A stretch of 64,000 nt of DNA from Clostridium beijerinckii HUN142 (GCF_000621745.1 NZ_JHXK01000022.1:1-64000); one strand, 5' to 3'. Numbered from the stretch's first letter, positions 42,866-52,189 are shown. A program made the numbers and translations. The notes: generated from the sequence alone by a model not told the origin.

Positions 42866-43498
42866 CTAAAGAGCTATTCTTCTAGTGTCTTGATTGTCTA
42901 TTGCAGAAACAAGAGTTATTTTTTCGTGTGCAACCATAATATCAGTACTTTCAACATTAGGGTTTTTTACTGTTACTACAAGATTTTTTGGACCACCTAC
43001 TGAATCTATAGCTTTATTTATAAGCTTAATAGTATAAGAAAATAATTCTTTTATATTTTCATTTGATGAAAATACGACTGCCTGTCCAGCTTTAAGCATT
43101 AAAATGCTATTTTTAATTATTGTTTCGATAGGATTAGATGCTTGAACAATAACTCCATTTACAGTATTAGAATTATCACAGTTAATTGTAGCCAATCTAG
43201 CCTCAAGATATTTATCATTTAAACATTTATCTAATGCATTAGTATTATTATAAAGAATATTACTGTATGAGTCATCACCATTCTCTTTACAAGTCATTAA
43301 ACTAAGTTCTTCTAAGTGGAGTTCTAGTTCCTTAATGACTGAATCTACTATTTCATTCTTTTTTAATTCACTGCATTGCTTATATTCTTCACATGCAACA
43401 TGAGCTAATTTAATAGCATCTTCCATGGTATCAAAAACTCCAAATTCTCCTTGTCTGTCAATTATAATTGCATATTGAATTGGTTTTTTTACTATCAT
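42866..43498 (-). CDS. N-terminal half of a CoA-acylating aldehyde dehydrogenase (EutE/PduP/Ald type)
   Basis: This 210-residue protein aligns with the first half of clostridial CoA-acylating aldehyde dehydrogenases: FGVFDTMEDAIKLAHVA, then NPIETIIKNSILMLKAGQAVVFSSNENIKE, INKAIDSVGGPKNLVVTVKNPNVESTDIMVAHEKITLV. Full enzymes have about 470 residues; here translation stops before the catalytic cysteine domain, so no aldehyde oxidation is possible. The start at 43498 is set by GAGGGGG; the frame itself opens at 43516. Because it has a good ribosome binding site and an intact frame, it may be an expressed half-protein with a new role rather than fresh debris. The rest of the gene is not downstream. 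Confidence 0.8.
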   Translation of the reverse strand: MIVKKPIQYAIIIDRQGEFGVFDTMEDAIKLAHVACEEYKQCSELKKNEIVDSVIKELELHLEELSLMTCKENGDDSYSNILYNNTNALDKCLNDKYLEARLATINCDNSNTVNGVIVQASNPIETIIKNSILMLKAGQAVVFSSNENIKELFSYTIKLINKAIDSVGGPKNLVVTVKNPNVESTDIMVAHEKITLVSAIDNQDTRRIAL

Positions 43499-43516
43499 AG
43501 TATTTATCCCCCTCAT

Positions 43517-43939
43517 ATTTATAAATTTAATTTTTCACTATGATTTCTGCTAATATAGAAGCAGAAGAAGTTAAATAATTAACGTTAATAATTTAACAAT
43601 AATATTTAAAAAAATATAGACATTTATATTACTATCTTATTAAATATTATAACAATATGTTACTGATTATTCAAGTGGTTGTTGTGAATTTTCTGAATTT
43701 TACTTAAAATTGTTAAAAAACTAGCTAATTACAAATTCTATTTGAAGAATATGTATATAAAATGATGATAAAAAACAATAATTTAACAATCTTTAAAAAA
43801 TATATAAAGATAATAAAGTTTATTTTTCTTATGATTAATTATTTATATAACATAAGTAATTAATATTTCTACTAATAATATTTGACAAAAACATCAAACA
43901 ATATACAATTATCTTATTAGAATATAGGGGGAATTATAA
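43517..43939. other. Divergent spacer
   Basis: No gene is seen. The region is very AT-rich. A promoter for the plus-strand gene lies at 43882-43909 (TTGACA, 16 bases, TACAAT). No operator-like palindrome was recognised. Confidence 0.6.
43882..43909 (+). promoter_or_regulatory. Promoter of the secreted hypothetical gene
   Basis: A perfect TTGACA and TACAAT are 16 bases apart, 31 bases before the start codon. Confidence 0.65.
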
Positions 43940-44344
43940 ATGAAAAAAATAGTTAGTAGATTAATATTTGGTTTTGTATTATTTTCAATAATTGGATATA
44001 GCGGCATTCCAGAGAAGGTGAAAAATGAATATATTAATAGTAATAAGTATGCCGGAATACATATGAAAGAAATAAAAGAGAGATCAGTTCTAAATAATTC
44101 AGGAGAAGAAATAGGAAAAAGAGGAGAGGTTACATATAATCCTGATAAGATAACAGATGAAGCTTTAATAAATTTTTATAACGATAAGATCAAGAACACT
44201 GGGTATAACTATTATACTCTAATAAATGAAAAAGATAAAACGCAAGGTATTGTGTCAATTGCATGCGTAAATGTATTAACATATTCAGAAATAGATGACA
44301 ATGGATATATAGTAAAAGCAAATAAAAATTTTGAAGTTAAATAG
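43940..44344 (+). CDS. Hypothetical exported protein, 134 residues
   Basis: An N-terminal signal or anchor segment (about 5-22, RLIFGFVLFSIIGYSGI) is followed by a hydrophilic domain with no recognised family. The segment GEVTYNPDKITDEALINFYNDKIKNTGYNYYTLIN could form alpha/beta structure. There is no lipobox cysteine. GGGGG precedes the ATG and a clear promoter lies upstream. It ends at a hairpin shared with the convergent MATE gene. Function unknown. Confidence 0.65.
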   Translation: MKKIVSRLIFGFVLFSIIGYSGIPEKVKNEYINSNKYAGIHMKEIKERSVLNNSGEEIGKRGEVTYNPDKITDEALINFYNDKIKNTGYNYYTLINEKDKTQGIVSIACVNVLTYSEIDDNGYIVKANKNFEVK

Positions 44345-44391
44345 AAGTTTGAAAATTATAACTTTTAATTTCATTTATAAGTTAATTAAAA

Positions 44392-44436
44392 GAAGGCATT
44401 AAAATAATTGTAGAGACTATTTTAGTGCCTTCCTTT
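44392..44436. terminator. Bidirectional terminator
   Basis: GAAGGCATTAAAATA pairs with TATTTTAGTGCCTTC (one G-T pair). It lies between convergent genes; the T-run is better on the minus strand (MATE gene). Confidence 0.85.
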
Positions 44437-44497
44437 AATATTTATTTTAAGCTGAAATTTATAAATTTCAACCTTCTATCTGAAGTTTCTTTTTAGT

Positions 44498-45841
44498 TTA
44501 ATTGTTATTTCTTAATAAATCATTTTTTCTTTTAAATATAAAATAGTACGGAACTTCATAAGCTAGCATGAATATCCATCCTATAAGGCTGGCATAGGCC
44601 ATGCTTATCATTCCTATATGAGAAACTAATATAAAAACAAATATTACTCTAAATGATATTTGTATAAGTGTAGAAATTAATGTGATTTTCATATTTCCCA
44701 TACCTCTGAAAAAGCCTTGAATACCATTTGTAAAGGCGGGAAATATATAGAAAAATGCCATAAGACTTAAATAACTTACACCCAAGTCAACCATGTTATT
44801 ATCACTAGAAGAGACAAATAATTTCATTATAGGTGTCTTCAAACTTAATATAACTAAGCAAATTATTATCCAATAGCAAAATTCTATGAACAAGCCAACT
44901 CTAAATCCGGCTTTAATACGACCTTTATCATTTGCGCCACGATTTTGGGCAATAAAAGTCATCATTCCATTAGATATACTTTGCTCTGGAGTGAATGCAA
45001 AATCATCAACTCTGTTTACGGCATTAAAGGCTGCTATTGTAGCTACCCCTAATGGATTAATAGCACCTTGAATTAATAGCTTACCGATTGGCTGACAAGA
45101 TTGCTGTAAAGCTGTTATTGATCCGTGCTGGAGTGTTTGTTTTAAAAGAGCTCTATCTAATTTTATATCTTGTTTAGATAATCTTAACAATGGTACTTTT
45201 TTATATATGTAAATTATACAAAATAGAGCAGAGCAAGCTTCAGCGATAGTTGTAGCTAGTCCAGCTCCAAGTACTCCCATATTAAACCCTCCTATAAAAA
45301 TAAAATCAAGACATCCATTTAAAATAGATGCTATAGCTAGGAATCTTATTGGAGTTTTTGAATCTCCAACACTTCTCATTGCTGCAGATACTGCGTTATA
45401 TAAATATGTAAAAGGCATCGCAGCAAATATTATTCTTAGATAGAGTGTTGCAGGCTCGAGAATTTCATTTGGAACTCCAAGGAGGTTTAATATATCCTTG
45501 GAAAAGATTAAACCTAGTATCACAATTACTAGAGAAAAAAAACATCCAAATATTAAAGTTGTCGAGATTTCCTTCTTTAATTCTTCATATTTCCCAGCCC
45601 CAAAAAATTCGCTCATAAGAACTGAGGCTCCGATACATATACCTGTTATTCCTAAAATTACAATATTCATTACAGGATTAGCTGTTCCAACAGCTGCTAA
45701 AGCATCTGTTCCAGAAAATCTTCCTACTATGATCGAATCTACAGCATTATAAGTAAGTTGTAGTAGGTTTCCAAGTATTAATGGTATGGAAAAGCTTATG
45801 AGATGCTTAGGTATATTCCCTTTAGTCATATCTTTAGTCAT
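44498..45841 (-). CDS. MATE-family efflux transporter
   Basis: This 447-residue membrane protein has twelve predicted helices and exports cationic drugs or metabolites in exchange for Na+ or H+. Family features are the N-terminal ISFSIPLILGNLLQLTYNAVDSIIVGRFSGTDALAAVGTANPVM and the matching second half starting near AFNAVNRVDDFAFTPEQSISNGMMTFIAQNRGA. The start at 45841 follows AAGGAAG; the GTG at 45850 overlaps the site. It lies downstream of a PrpR-type regulator on the same strand, 97 bases apart, so that regulator may control it. Confidence 0.93.
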   Translation of the reverse strand: MTKDMTKGNIPKHLISFSIPLILGNLLQLTYNAVDSIIVGRFSGTDALAAVGTANPVMNIVILGITGICIGASVLMSEFFGAGKYEELKKEISTTLIFGCFFSLVIVILGLIFSKDILNLLGVPNEILEPATLYLRIIFAAMPFTYLYNAVSAAMRSVGDSKTPIRFLAIASILNGCLDFIFIGGFNMGVLGAGLATTIAEACSALFCIIYIYKKVPLLRLSKQDIKLDRALLKQTLQHGSITALQQSCQPIGKLLIQGAINPLGVATIAAFNAVNRVDDFAFTPEQSISNGMMTFIAQNRGANDKGRIKAGFRVGLFIEFCYWIIICLVILSLKTPIMKLFVSSSDNNMVDLGVSYLSLMAFFYIFPAFTNGIQGFFRGMGNMKITLISTLIQISFRVIFVFILVSHIGMISMAYASLIGWIFMLAYEVPYYFIFKRKNDLLRNNN

Positions 45842-45938
45842 AATTTTCACTTCCTTAATATTTCTTCATTAGGTTATTATACTAAAGGTATGATTACGTC
45901 TTCAACAAACTAATCATAGAAAATGTTTCATTTTGAAA

Positions 45939-47471
45939 TCATTTTAACTTTCTCCATAATGTACTATGACTAATTTTTAATCTTTTTTCAACTTTAACTT
46001 GATTCATTCCTTCTTGCTCAATTACATACTTTATAATGCGAGTTTCTATTTCTTTTAGACTTCCATTTAAATCAATAGGAACTAGAGAAGCATTTTTGTG
46101 ATTTTCAATTTCAACTTTTAATGCTGCTTTAACTTCATCAACATTAATATAAGAATTGTTACATTTAAGTGCCAATTGATTTACTACTCTCGTAAATTGC
46201 CTCACATTTTCCGGCCAAGTGTAGTCAGATAGTAATTTTATACCATCTTCTTTTATTCCGACAACCTGACTTGCACACCTTAAGTCTAGCTTTGCAAGAT
46301 ACATACTTACCATATTGCTGATTTCATTACTGTAATTTTTTAAAGGTTTTAATTCAATTCTAACTTCATCCATTATTGAGCGGAGTTGCCTAAGTAATTT
46401 TCCGCTACTAACACAGATTTCTACAGGAAGTTCGCAAGAGGCAATTATTTTAATAGTATTGTTTTTATCTAATTTTTTCAAAATATTAGCTATTTTTTTT
46501 TGTCCCTCTTTACATAGTGTATCAATATCCTCCAAAAATAATGTGCCACCTTCATCCTTAAAGTTATCGATTATAAGTCCATATAGTGAGTCGTAGTTGT
46601 AATGTTCTGGGATAGAGTGGCAGCTTATGCACATTAAGCTTTTTCTTTTTTGAGGACCATAATAAGTACATAGGTATCCGACATCATTTTTACACATCCC
46701 ATCCTCACCAGTAATAATTGTTGGAAGTGGTGTATTACTTAGATATGATATTTGAGATAAAATTGTTTGTGGGAATACTGTATGTACAAAACTTGGTGAT
46801 ATTTCGTCTGAATCCAATATTTTTATAAAATCGTTGATATTATTTTTTTCTCTTTTTTTGTAATGTGAATACTCAATTGCTTCATATTTTAAATCTTTCT
46901 TATTAGAAAGAGCATTGCATAAACGAACTGCTTCATCAATGGCACTTTTTACAGCCTCAATTCCACTTGTAATAAGTATGCTATTAATTCCAAACTCTTG
47001 CGCTGTTTCATATACCAGATTATCGCCAATAATGAGTTCATAGTTTTCTTGTTTTAGTTCTTTAATTAAGTCTCGAATATCTTTATGTTCTAAATAACAC
47101 TTTGATTCGATTGAATAACCTAAAAGTTCGCTTAGTTGTTTAAATGATTTGAATATATTTGGATAAGATAAAAATATTTTTTTTCCATTATATCCTTGAG
47201 ATAATTTTAAAATTCTAAGTATATCAAAGGCATTAATATAAATTTCAACAATAGGAGTTTGAGTAATTGTTCTGCAAATTTCAGCAGTACCGCCTCTTGT
47301 TATGATTACATCATATTTTTCATTTATATTTACTTGTTTCAGGATCTTGGGTCCTTGTTCATAATTACCTTGATATACATCAATTTGAAAATCTTTATAT
47401 TCAGATGAAACTGACATTGCAATTTCTTTTAAGCCAAAGTAGGGCGCTAAAAAAAGTATTTTCGTTTTCAT
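45939..47471 (-). CDS. PrpR-N regulator with degenerate AAA+ domain
   Basis: This is a 510-residue transcriptional regulator. Residues about 1-190 form the PrpR N-terminal sensor (VIITRGGTAEICRT, PIVEIYINAFDILR, IIGDNLVYETAQEFG, ILITSGIEAVKSAIDEA). The middle resembles a sigma-54 activator AAA+ domain but Walker A reads GEDGMCKND and no GAFTGA motif is present, while the Walker B-like TLFLEDIDTL and the WPENVRQF motif survive. The C-terminus is a Fis-type HTH (NQVKVEKRLKISHSTLWRKLK). It can therefore bind DNA and ligand but should not activate sigma-54 polymerase. The probable target is the adjacent MATE gene; ligand unknown. Confidence 0.88.
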   Translation of the reverse strand: MKTKILFLAPYFGLKEIAMSVSSEYKDFQIDVYQGNYEQGPKILKQVNINEKYDVIITRGGTAEICRTITQTPIVEIYINAFDILRILKLSQGYNGKKIFLSYPNIFKSFKQLSELLGYSIESKCYLEHKDIRDLIKELKQENYELIIGDNLVYETAQEFGINSILITSGIEAVKSAIDEAVRLCNALSNKKDLKYEAIEYSHYKKREKNNINDFIKILDSDEISPSFVHTVFPQTILSQISYLSNTPLPTIITGEDGMCKNDVGYLCTYYGPQKRKSLMCISCHSIPEHYNYDSLYGLIIDNFKDEGGTLFLEDIDTLCKEGQKKIANILKKLDKNNTIKIIASCELPVEICVSSGKLLRQLRSIMDEVRIELKPLKNYSNEISNMVSMYLAKLDLRCASQVVGIKEDGIKLLSDYTWPENVRQFTRVVNQLALKCNNSYINVDEVKAALKVEIENHKNASLVPIDLNGSLKEIETRIIKYVIEQEGMNQVKVEKRLKISHSTLWRKLK

Positions 47472-47600
47472 AATTGCATTTTCTCCATTAATTTATTTAT
47501 TATACTATTATATCAAATATGTAAATTAATTAATTATATATAAAATATATTCATACTGAAGAAGGTGATCATTTATAAATTCAATGTTTATCCTTATAAT

Positions 47601-47640
47601 TAAGCGAAGCCAGTACTTTTTATAGCACTGGCTTCGTTTA
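47601..47640 (-). terminator. Terminator of the ribonucleotide reductase gene
   Basis: A 16-bp stem (TAAGCGAAGCCAGTAC with GCACTGGCTTCGTTTA, two G-T pairs on one strand) lies 40 bases beyond the nrdJ stop. Confidence 0.8.
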
Positions 47641-47679
47641 ATTACCTAATCGTTTGTTTTAGTATAAGAATATTAAATA

Positions 47680-49773
47680 TTATCGTACAGGACAAACTCC
47701 ATTTGCACACTCTTTATCAATTATTTCATGTTCGTCATCATCATCAAGTTCAGCCAATAATTCATAATCTATAGGTTTGATATTTTTTATACGTTCCTCA
47801 TAATCTTCTTTTGTCGTAGATTCATAAGGTAAAAGAGGATAAGTTTCGTCCATTAGAGGAAGGAAAGTTATACCAACTACGTAGTCAAAATTCTCGTAGA
47901 GCCAATTTGCAACATCATCCCACTCATCATCCCTTACATGTACGGTAATTGAAGTATTGTGATCAGTCCAATTTATCATTGATAATTTATAAAGTTCAAG
48001 CTGTTCTATAGCTCCAACATCATATTTTGTTTTTCCGTCAGGAGCTTTAATTGGGAATTCTATAACTTTTGTTGTGCAATTTTCATCATTTTGCCCATTC
48101 TCATTATAAATTGGATAGCACTTTAGCTTTTCTATCATTTTATATAGAGGGTCAGATGTAGAGATTCTAACTCTTCTAATATAATAATTAGAATGTGAAT
48201 AATGTATTCCTGAACTTACACATGGAAGTGTCGATAGAGATCCTTCAGGCTTAATTGTGGTCATAAGCTCAGGAATGGAAATTCCAAGTTCTGAGCAGTA
48301 TTTAATACCTTCACCTCTAACTGCATCTCTTAAACGCTTTAGCAATAAACTTAAATTTTTATAAGTCATGTTTGTTCTATTTACCATATCCATCATTCCT
48401 GTTAATGATATTCCAACGATTCTATCATTTTGCATAACTTTATTCCAATCTGGAAGCTCGACATCTACTAGGGTCATTCTAATAGCTACTCTAGTAGATA
48501 GCTTTATTATCTTTTCTAATTCATCAATATCTAAATTATTATCTTCATTTACGAATGAGGCTAAATTGTTTGTTGATAGGTTGCAGCATTGATGTGAATT
48601 AAGCAAAATTTCTCCACATGGATTACAACCTTTAAATGTGCTTTTTCTTTTCATCGCTTCACTTCCATTAATAAAACCAGGTTCACCATTTATTTTTATA
48701 GATTCTAGGATTTCCTTTATTTTATTAAGTGATGGTTTTTCTTTATATAAAATAGAATTATTACTCATTTTCCTATGAGATACTTCTGAATTTTCAATCC
48801 AATTTCCATCTACTATTTTGTATAATTTACTTTTTGCATTTATAACATCTTCATCATTTTCATCACAAATAATCATCATTGCACTACGCCTAACTCCACC
48901 AGAAACTACATTTTCGCTTATTATAGTAGCTATGTCAAGCACATCTATGGAGCTTAAGCTTCCATTACTAAGATTACTGCAAACCTTATTTATTTTTTCA
49001 AACATTCTCTTTAATGATTTATGACCAGATGCTCTGCCTCCAAACCTTTTTAATCTTTCACCCTCAGGCCTTACATAGCTGTAGTCAAATATAATTTTCT
49101 TAATATTAATATATTTAGGACTTGTAATTAAATTAAAGTAAGTTTCTAGAGCATTACACCAACCTTCTTTGCTATCTCCAATCTTAATTTTAGCGACTGA
49201 TGGATTTCCCTCGTCTAAAATAAGTTTTGTGTTTTCCATATATTCTTTTGGCATGAACTTATGAATTCCTTCATTATATTCGCTATCTAGATGTATTCTC
49301 CTTATATTAGGCATTTTGGATATTAGAGATTTATCGATTCTAACACCGACCCCAGATCCAATCATGAGAAGATAAAATATGTCTACAAAATCATGAAATT
49401 TCTCAATCATTGTAAATGCACAGTTATAATTTGAAAGGGGATATTCTTTTACTATGTCAGTTCCTCCCATATAAAGAGTTCTGCCAGATGTAAATGTCTT
49501 TAAATTAAATAAATTATCAAATAATAGTTCAGCTTCTTTTACTTCATCTTGTAGATTTATACTTAACCCATGTTTCTTTTTAAACTGCATACCAAGTTCA
49601 ATATTATACTCTGTTGTTCTAAGAACTGTTTCAAACCAAGTTTCTCTTCTTTTTTTATTGTTTAAATATCTAGAATAAGTTCTTAAATAAACAAATTCGC
49701 CAATATTGCTTAGGGGCGTATGCTTAATTTCTCTGTATTTCCTTAAAAATGATTCTGATAATAGTTCACTCAT
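47680..49773 (-). CDS. nrdJ: Adenosylcobalamin-dependent ribonucleoside-triphosphate reductase (class II)
   Basis: This 697-residue monomeric enzyme reduces NTPs to dNTPs using coenzyme B12 to make the thiyl radical, so it works with or without oxygen. It resembles the Lactobacillus leichmannii enzyme. The active-site block is FKGCNPCGEILLNSHQCCNLSTNNL, the early N-terminal block includes YLRTYSRYL, and the C-terminal redox pair is in CANGVCPVR. Length is close to the family's (about 740). The ATG at 49773 follows GGAGGAATATAT. Tandem NrdR boxes lie in its promoter. No cobalamin riboswitch was seen. Confidence 0.93.
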   Translation of the reverse strand: MSELLSESFLRKYREIKHTPLSNIGEFVYLRTYSRYLNNKKRRETWFETVLRTTEYNIELGMQFKKKHGLSINLQDEVKEAELLFDNLFNLKTFTSGRTLYMGGTDIVKEYPLSNYNCAFTMIEKFHDFVDIFYLLMIGSGVGVRIDKSLISKMPNIRRIHLDSEYNEGIHKFMPKEYMENTKLILDEGNPSVAKIKIGDSKEGWCNALETYFNLITSPKYINIKKIIFDYSYVRPEGERLKRFGGRASGHKSLKRMFEKINKVCSNLSNGSLSSIDVLDIATIISENVVSGGVRRSAMMIICDENDEDVINAKSKLYKIVDGNWIENSEVSHRKMSNNSILYKEKPSLNKIKEILESIKINGEPGFINGSEAMKRKSTFKGCNPCGEILLNSHQCCNLSTNNLASFVNEDNNLDIDELEKIIKLSTRVAIRMTLVDVELPDWNKVMQNDRIVGISLTGMMDMVNRTNMTYKNLSLLLKRLRDAVRGEGIKYCSELGISIPELMTTIKPEGSLSTLPCVSSGIHYSHSNYYIRRVRISTSDPLYKMIEKLKCYPIYNENGQNDENCTTKVIEFPIKAPDGKTKYDVGAIEQLELYKLSMINWTDHNTSITVHVRDDEWDDVANWLYENFDYVVGITFLPLMDETYPLLPYESTTKEDYEERIKNIKPIDYELLAELDDDDEHEIIDKECANGVCPVR

Positions 49774-49868
49774 ATATATTCCTCCAGTTTTACTTAATAA
49801 GCTAATAATTTCTTACTAATCCTTATATTCTTTTGAATTATAATATTTTCAAATTTTGCGATAATATT

Positions 49869-49897
49869 ATTTTAAATCATTTTATAACAAAATACAA
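49869..49897 (-). promoter_or_regulatory. Promoter of nrdJ
   Basis: Minus strand: TTGTAT (49897-49892), 17 bases, TAAAAT (49874-49869). The -35 box lies inside the first NrdR box. Confidence 0.6.
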
Positions 49898-49938
49898 TAT
49901 GTTGTATTAATTAAAAAAACAGATACCATATATAGGGT
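49892..49938 (-). promoter_or_regulatory. Tandem NrdR boxes upstream of nrdJ
   Basis: ATACAATATGTTGTAT (49892-49907) and ATACCATATATAGGGT (49923-49938) both fit the NrdR box consensus acaCwAtATaTwGtgt. They start exactly 31 bp apart (15 bp between boxes), the helical phasing known for NrdR sites. NrdR represses ribonucleotide reductase genes when ATP/dATP is bound. The proximal box covers the -35 element. Confidence 0.85.
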
Positions 49939-50289
49939 TGTCCTGTTTATTGTAATGATTGATTCTACCTAGTAATATGAAAATTTAATTAAGAAGATTT
50001 AAGAAAATTTTATGGAAGGTAAATGTAATTTTGCAAAGGGATTATATGAGTAATTGTATAAAACGTGACAATAATCACAGTTTTATATAATGAATCGTGG
50101 TACTGTATTTTGGTAATATAAAATTTTGAAGCGGTTTTATAATGCAATTAGATAGAAGTCATAAGCAATTACTTGCAGATATCTCTGTAGGTTTTTTATT
50201 GCGTTTAGAAGTTTCATAATGCAAATTATTACTTTTAGCTAAGAATTAGCACGTAAACTGTTTACATAGAAAGGATAGATGAAAATACA
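49939..50289. other. Spacer between nrdJ and the siroheme-type reductase gene
   Basis: No gene is seen. The plus-strand gene's promoter must be here. The ribosome binding site GAAAGGATAG is just before the start. No riboswitch pattern was recognised. Confidence 0.5.
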
Positions 50290-51141
50290 ATGAATAATAA
50301 ATGTGATCTTGAATTATTAAAATTAGAAGGTTTTATGCAGCAACAAAATAAAGAATATTTTTCACTTAGAATATTGACAGATGCAGGAAACTTAAGTTCT
50401 AGTGAAATGATTTGCCTAGCACAAATAGCTGAGTTATATGGAAATGGATATATGGGATTCACAACAAGGCAGTGTGTTGAAATACCTTGGATTAGAGAGG
50501 ATTTAATTCCTGAGGTTAAGAAAAAAATAATAAATGCGGGAATTAAGACTGGCGGGACAGGTACAAGAGTTGTGGCTGTAGCTGCTTGCAAGGGCTCACT
50601 TTGCAGATTTGGATTATTAGATTTACAAGAAATAGCTAAAAAGCTCGATAGAAAATTTTTAGGAATAGACCTTCCAGGTAAATTTAAAATCGGAGTAACT
50701 TCATGTCCAAATAATTGTGTAAAAGCTCCAATCAGTGATTTAGGTTTCTTGGCTCAAAATGAACCCAAGGTAGAGATGGATATGTGCAAGGGATGTAATA
50801 TTTGTAAAAATAATTGTAAAGTTGATGCAATAGAAATGGTGCACAAAAAAGCAGTAATAGATTATGATAAATGCATTTCCTGCGGTCAATGCATTAAAGC
50901 CTGTCCTTTTAAAGCTATGAAGGTAGAGAAGGAGGGAGTTGCAGTATATTTAGGTGGTAAGTTTGGAAGAAAGTTGAGAATGGGAAATCGTCTTAAAAAA
51001 CTTTACCAACCTGATGAATTGGAAGTTATTACAGAAATGGTTATTGAGTATTACAAAAATAATGCTAAGAAAGGCGAAAGGTTAGGAAGTACAATAAGTA
51101 GGCTAGGGTTTAATCATATAAAGGAAGTCTTGGATATATAG
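50290..51141 (+). CDS. Sulfite/nitrite reductase-type siroheme and ferredoxin protein
   Basis: This 283-residue anaerobic redox protein has an N-terminal ferredoxin-like half-domain (GNGYMGFTTRQCVEIPWI), then the siroheme/4Fe-4S motif (ACKGSLC, then TSCPNNC), then an inserted two-cluster ferredoxin (CKGCNICKNNC, CISCGQCIKACP). The layout is like the AsrC and small clostridial sulfite-reductase families. The first cysteine pair is spaced CxxxxC, one residue shorter than the usual CX5C, while the second pair is the usual CX3C. It may reduce sulfite or nitrite with ferredoxin. No asrA or asrB neighbour is present, so the substrate is uncertain. Confidence 0.85.
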   Translation: MNNKCDLELLKLEGFMQQQNKEYFSLRILTDAGNLSSSEMICLAQIAELYGNGYMGFTTRQCVEIPWIREDLIPEVKKKIINAGIKTGGTGTRVVAVAACKGSLCRFGLLDLQEIAKKLDRKFLGIDLPGKFKIGVTSCPNNCVKAPISDLGFLAQNEPKVEMDMCKGCNICKNNCKVDAIEMVHKKAVIDYDKCISCGQCIKACPFKAMKVEKEGVAVYLGGKFGRKLRMGNRLKKLYQPDELEVITEMVIEYYKNNAKKGERLGSTISRLGFNHIKEVLDI

Positions 51142-51273
51142 AAATTCTACAGAAATAAACAAGTCTGTATTATAAATAATAAATTCTTTAATAATATATC
51201 AACATAATTTCCTTCAATTCATTCTCGTTTGGTTTCGTTTTAATAATTAATCATTGAAATAAAATTAAGTAAA

Positions 51274-51302
51274 TTGACAATTGCGAATAAACAAACTAAA
51301 AT
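51274..51302 (+). promoter_or_regulatory. Promoter of the Cof-type phosphatase gene
   Basis: TTGACA, 17 bases, TAAAAT, 60 bases before the start codon. Confidence 0.7.
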
Positions 51303-51362
51303 GATATTAAACGATAATAAAATGTATTAAAGAGAATAAATTGTTATGGGGGAGATGTAATT

Positions 51363-52148
51363 ATGAAAAAAGCAGTTTTTTTTGATATAGATGGAACTTT
51401 AATGGACTGTTTAAACGGAATAACAGATATTAGACCTAGAGTAAAAAAGGCGATCCGTTTACTTCAAGCAAATGGAGATTATGTATTTATTGCAACAGGC
51501 AGACCATATGCCTTTTTAAATGAATCTTTGTATAACTTTGGATTTGATGGCTTTGTTCTTACTAATGGAGCATATGTAAAAGTTAAAGAAAAATGTATAT
51601 ATAAAGAATGCCTTAAAAAGGATTTTGTAAGAGAATTAATGTGTAATTTTGAGCAGCGTAATATTCAATATATTTTGCAAGGGGAAACGTATTCTTATAT
51701 TAAAGACGAGTATAAAAAATTGCATTCTTTCTATGATTCTTTTGGTATACCTAAAAAGTATCTGCAATCTGAATATGATTCAGAGAAGATAGAGACATAC
51801 AAAATCGAGATGTTATGTGATGATAAAAATGGAATTGATTATTGTTTGAGTTTGGCAAATGAGGATTATGATTATATTCATAATATAGAGGAAAAATCTT
51901 TTGAACTATATTCAAAATCAAATACAAAGGCAACGGGGATATTAAAAGTACTAGACTTTTTAGATATTCCAGTAGAAAATAGCTATGCATTTGGAGATGG
52001 TAAGAACGATATAGAAATGTTATCTACAGTAGGATGTGGAATTGCTATGGGAAATGCTGAGGATTATGTAAAAAAACATGCCAAGAAAGTAACCGACACA
52101 GTGCAAAATGATGGAGTAGCTTTAGAGATAGAGCGATTTATTTGCTAA
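51363..52148 (+). CDS. Cof-type HAD-IIB phosphatase
   Basis: This 261-residue hydrolase of HAD subclass IIB, the group of Cof, YidA and YbjI, removes phosphate from sugar phosphates, pyridoxal phosphate or FMN. The nucleophile motif is FFDIDGTLMD, motif II is FIATGRP, the Lys motif is in SNTKATGILKVL, and motif IV is AFGDGKNDIEML. GGGGGAG precedes the ATG. It is a single gene with its own promoter and terminator. The specific substrate cannot be told from sequence. Confidence 0.93.
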   Translation: MKKAVFFDIDGTLMDCLNGITDIRPRVKKAIRLLQANGDYVFIATGRPYAFLNESLYNFGFDGFVLTNGAYVKVKEKCIYKECLKKDFVRELMCNFEQRNIQYILQGETYSYIKDEYKKLHSFYDSFGIPKKYLQSEYDSEKIETYKIEMLCDDKNGIDYCLSLANEDYDYIHNIEEKSFELYSKSNTKATGILKVLDFLDIPVENSYAFGDGKNDIEMLSTVGCGIAMGNAEDYVKKHAKKVTDTVQNDGVALEIERFIC

Positions 52149-52151
52149 GAT

Positions 52152-52189
52152 AAACTTGCATTTTACTTACTAAAATGCAAGTTTATTTT
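52152..52189 (+). terminator. Terminator after the Cof-type gene
   Basis: A perfect 14-bp stem (AAACTTGCATTTTA with TAAAATGCAAGTTT) and a 5-base loop are followed by ATTTTG. Confidence 0.92.

Noticed and set aside
49774..50289. Possible cobalamin riboswitch before nrdJ
   Set aside because: B12-dependent reductase genes are sometimes so regulated, but no GCCACTG box or other cobalamin aptamer core was found; NrdR boxes explain the region better.
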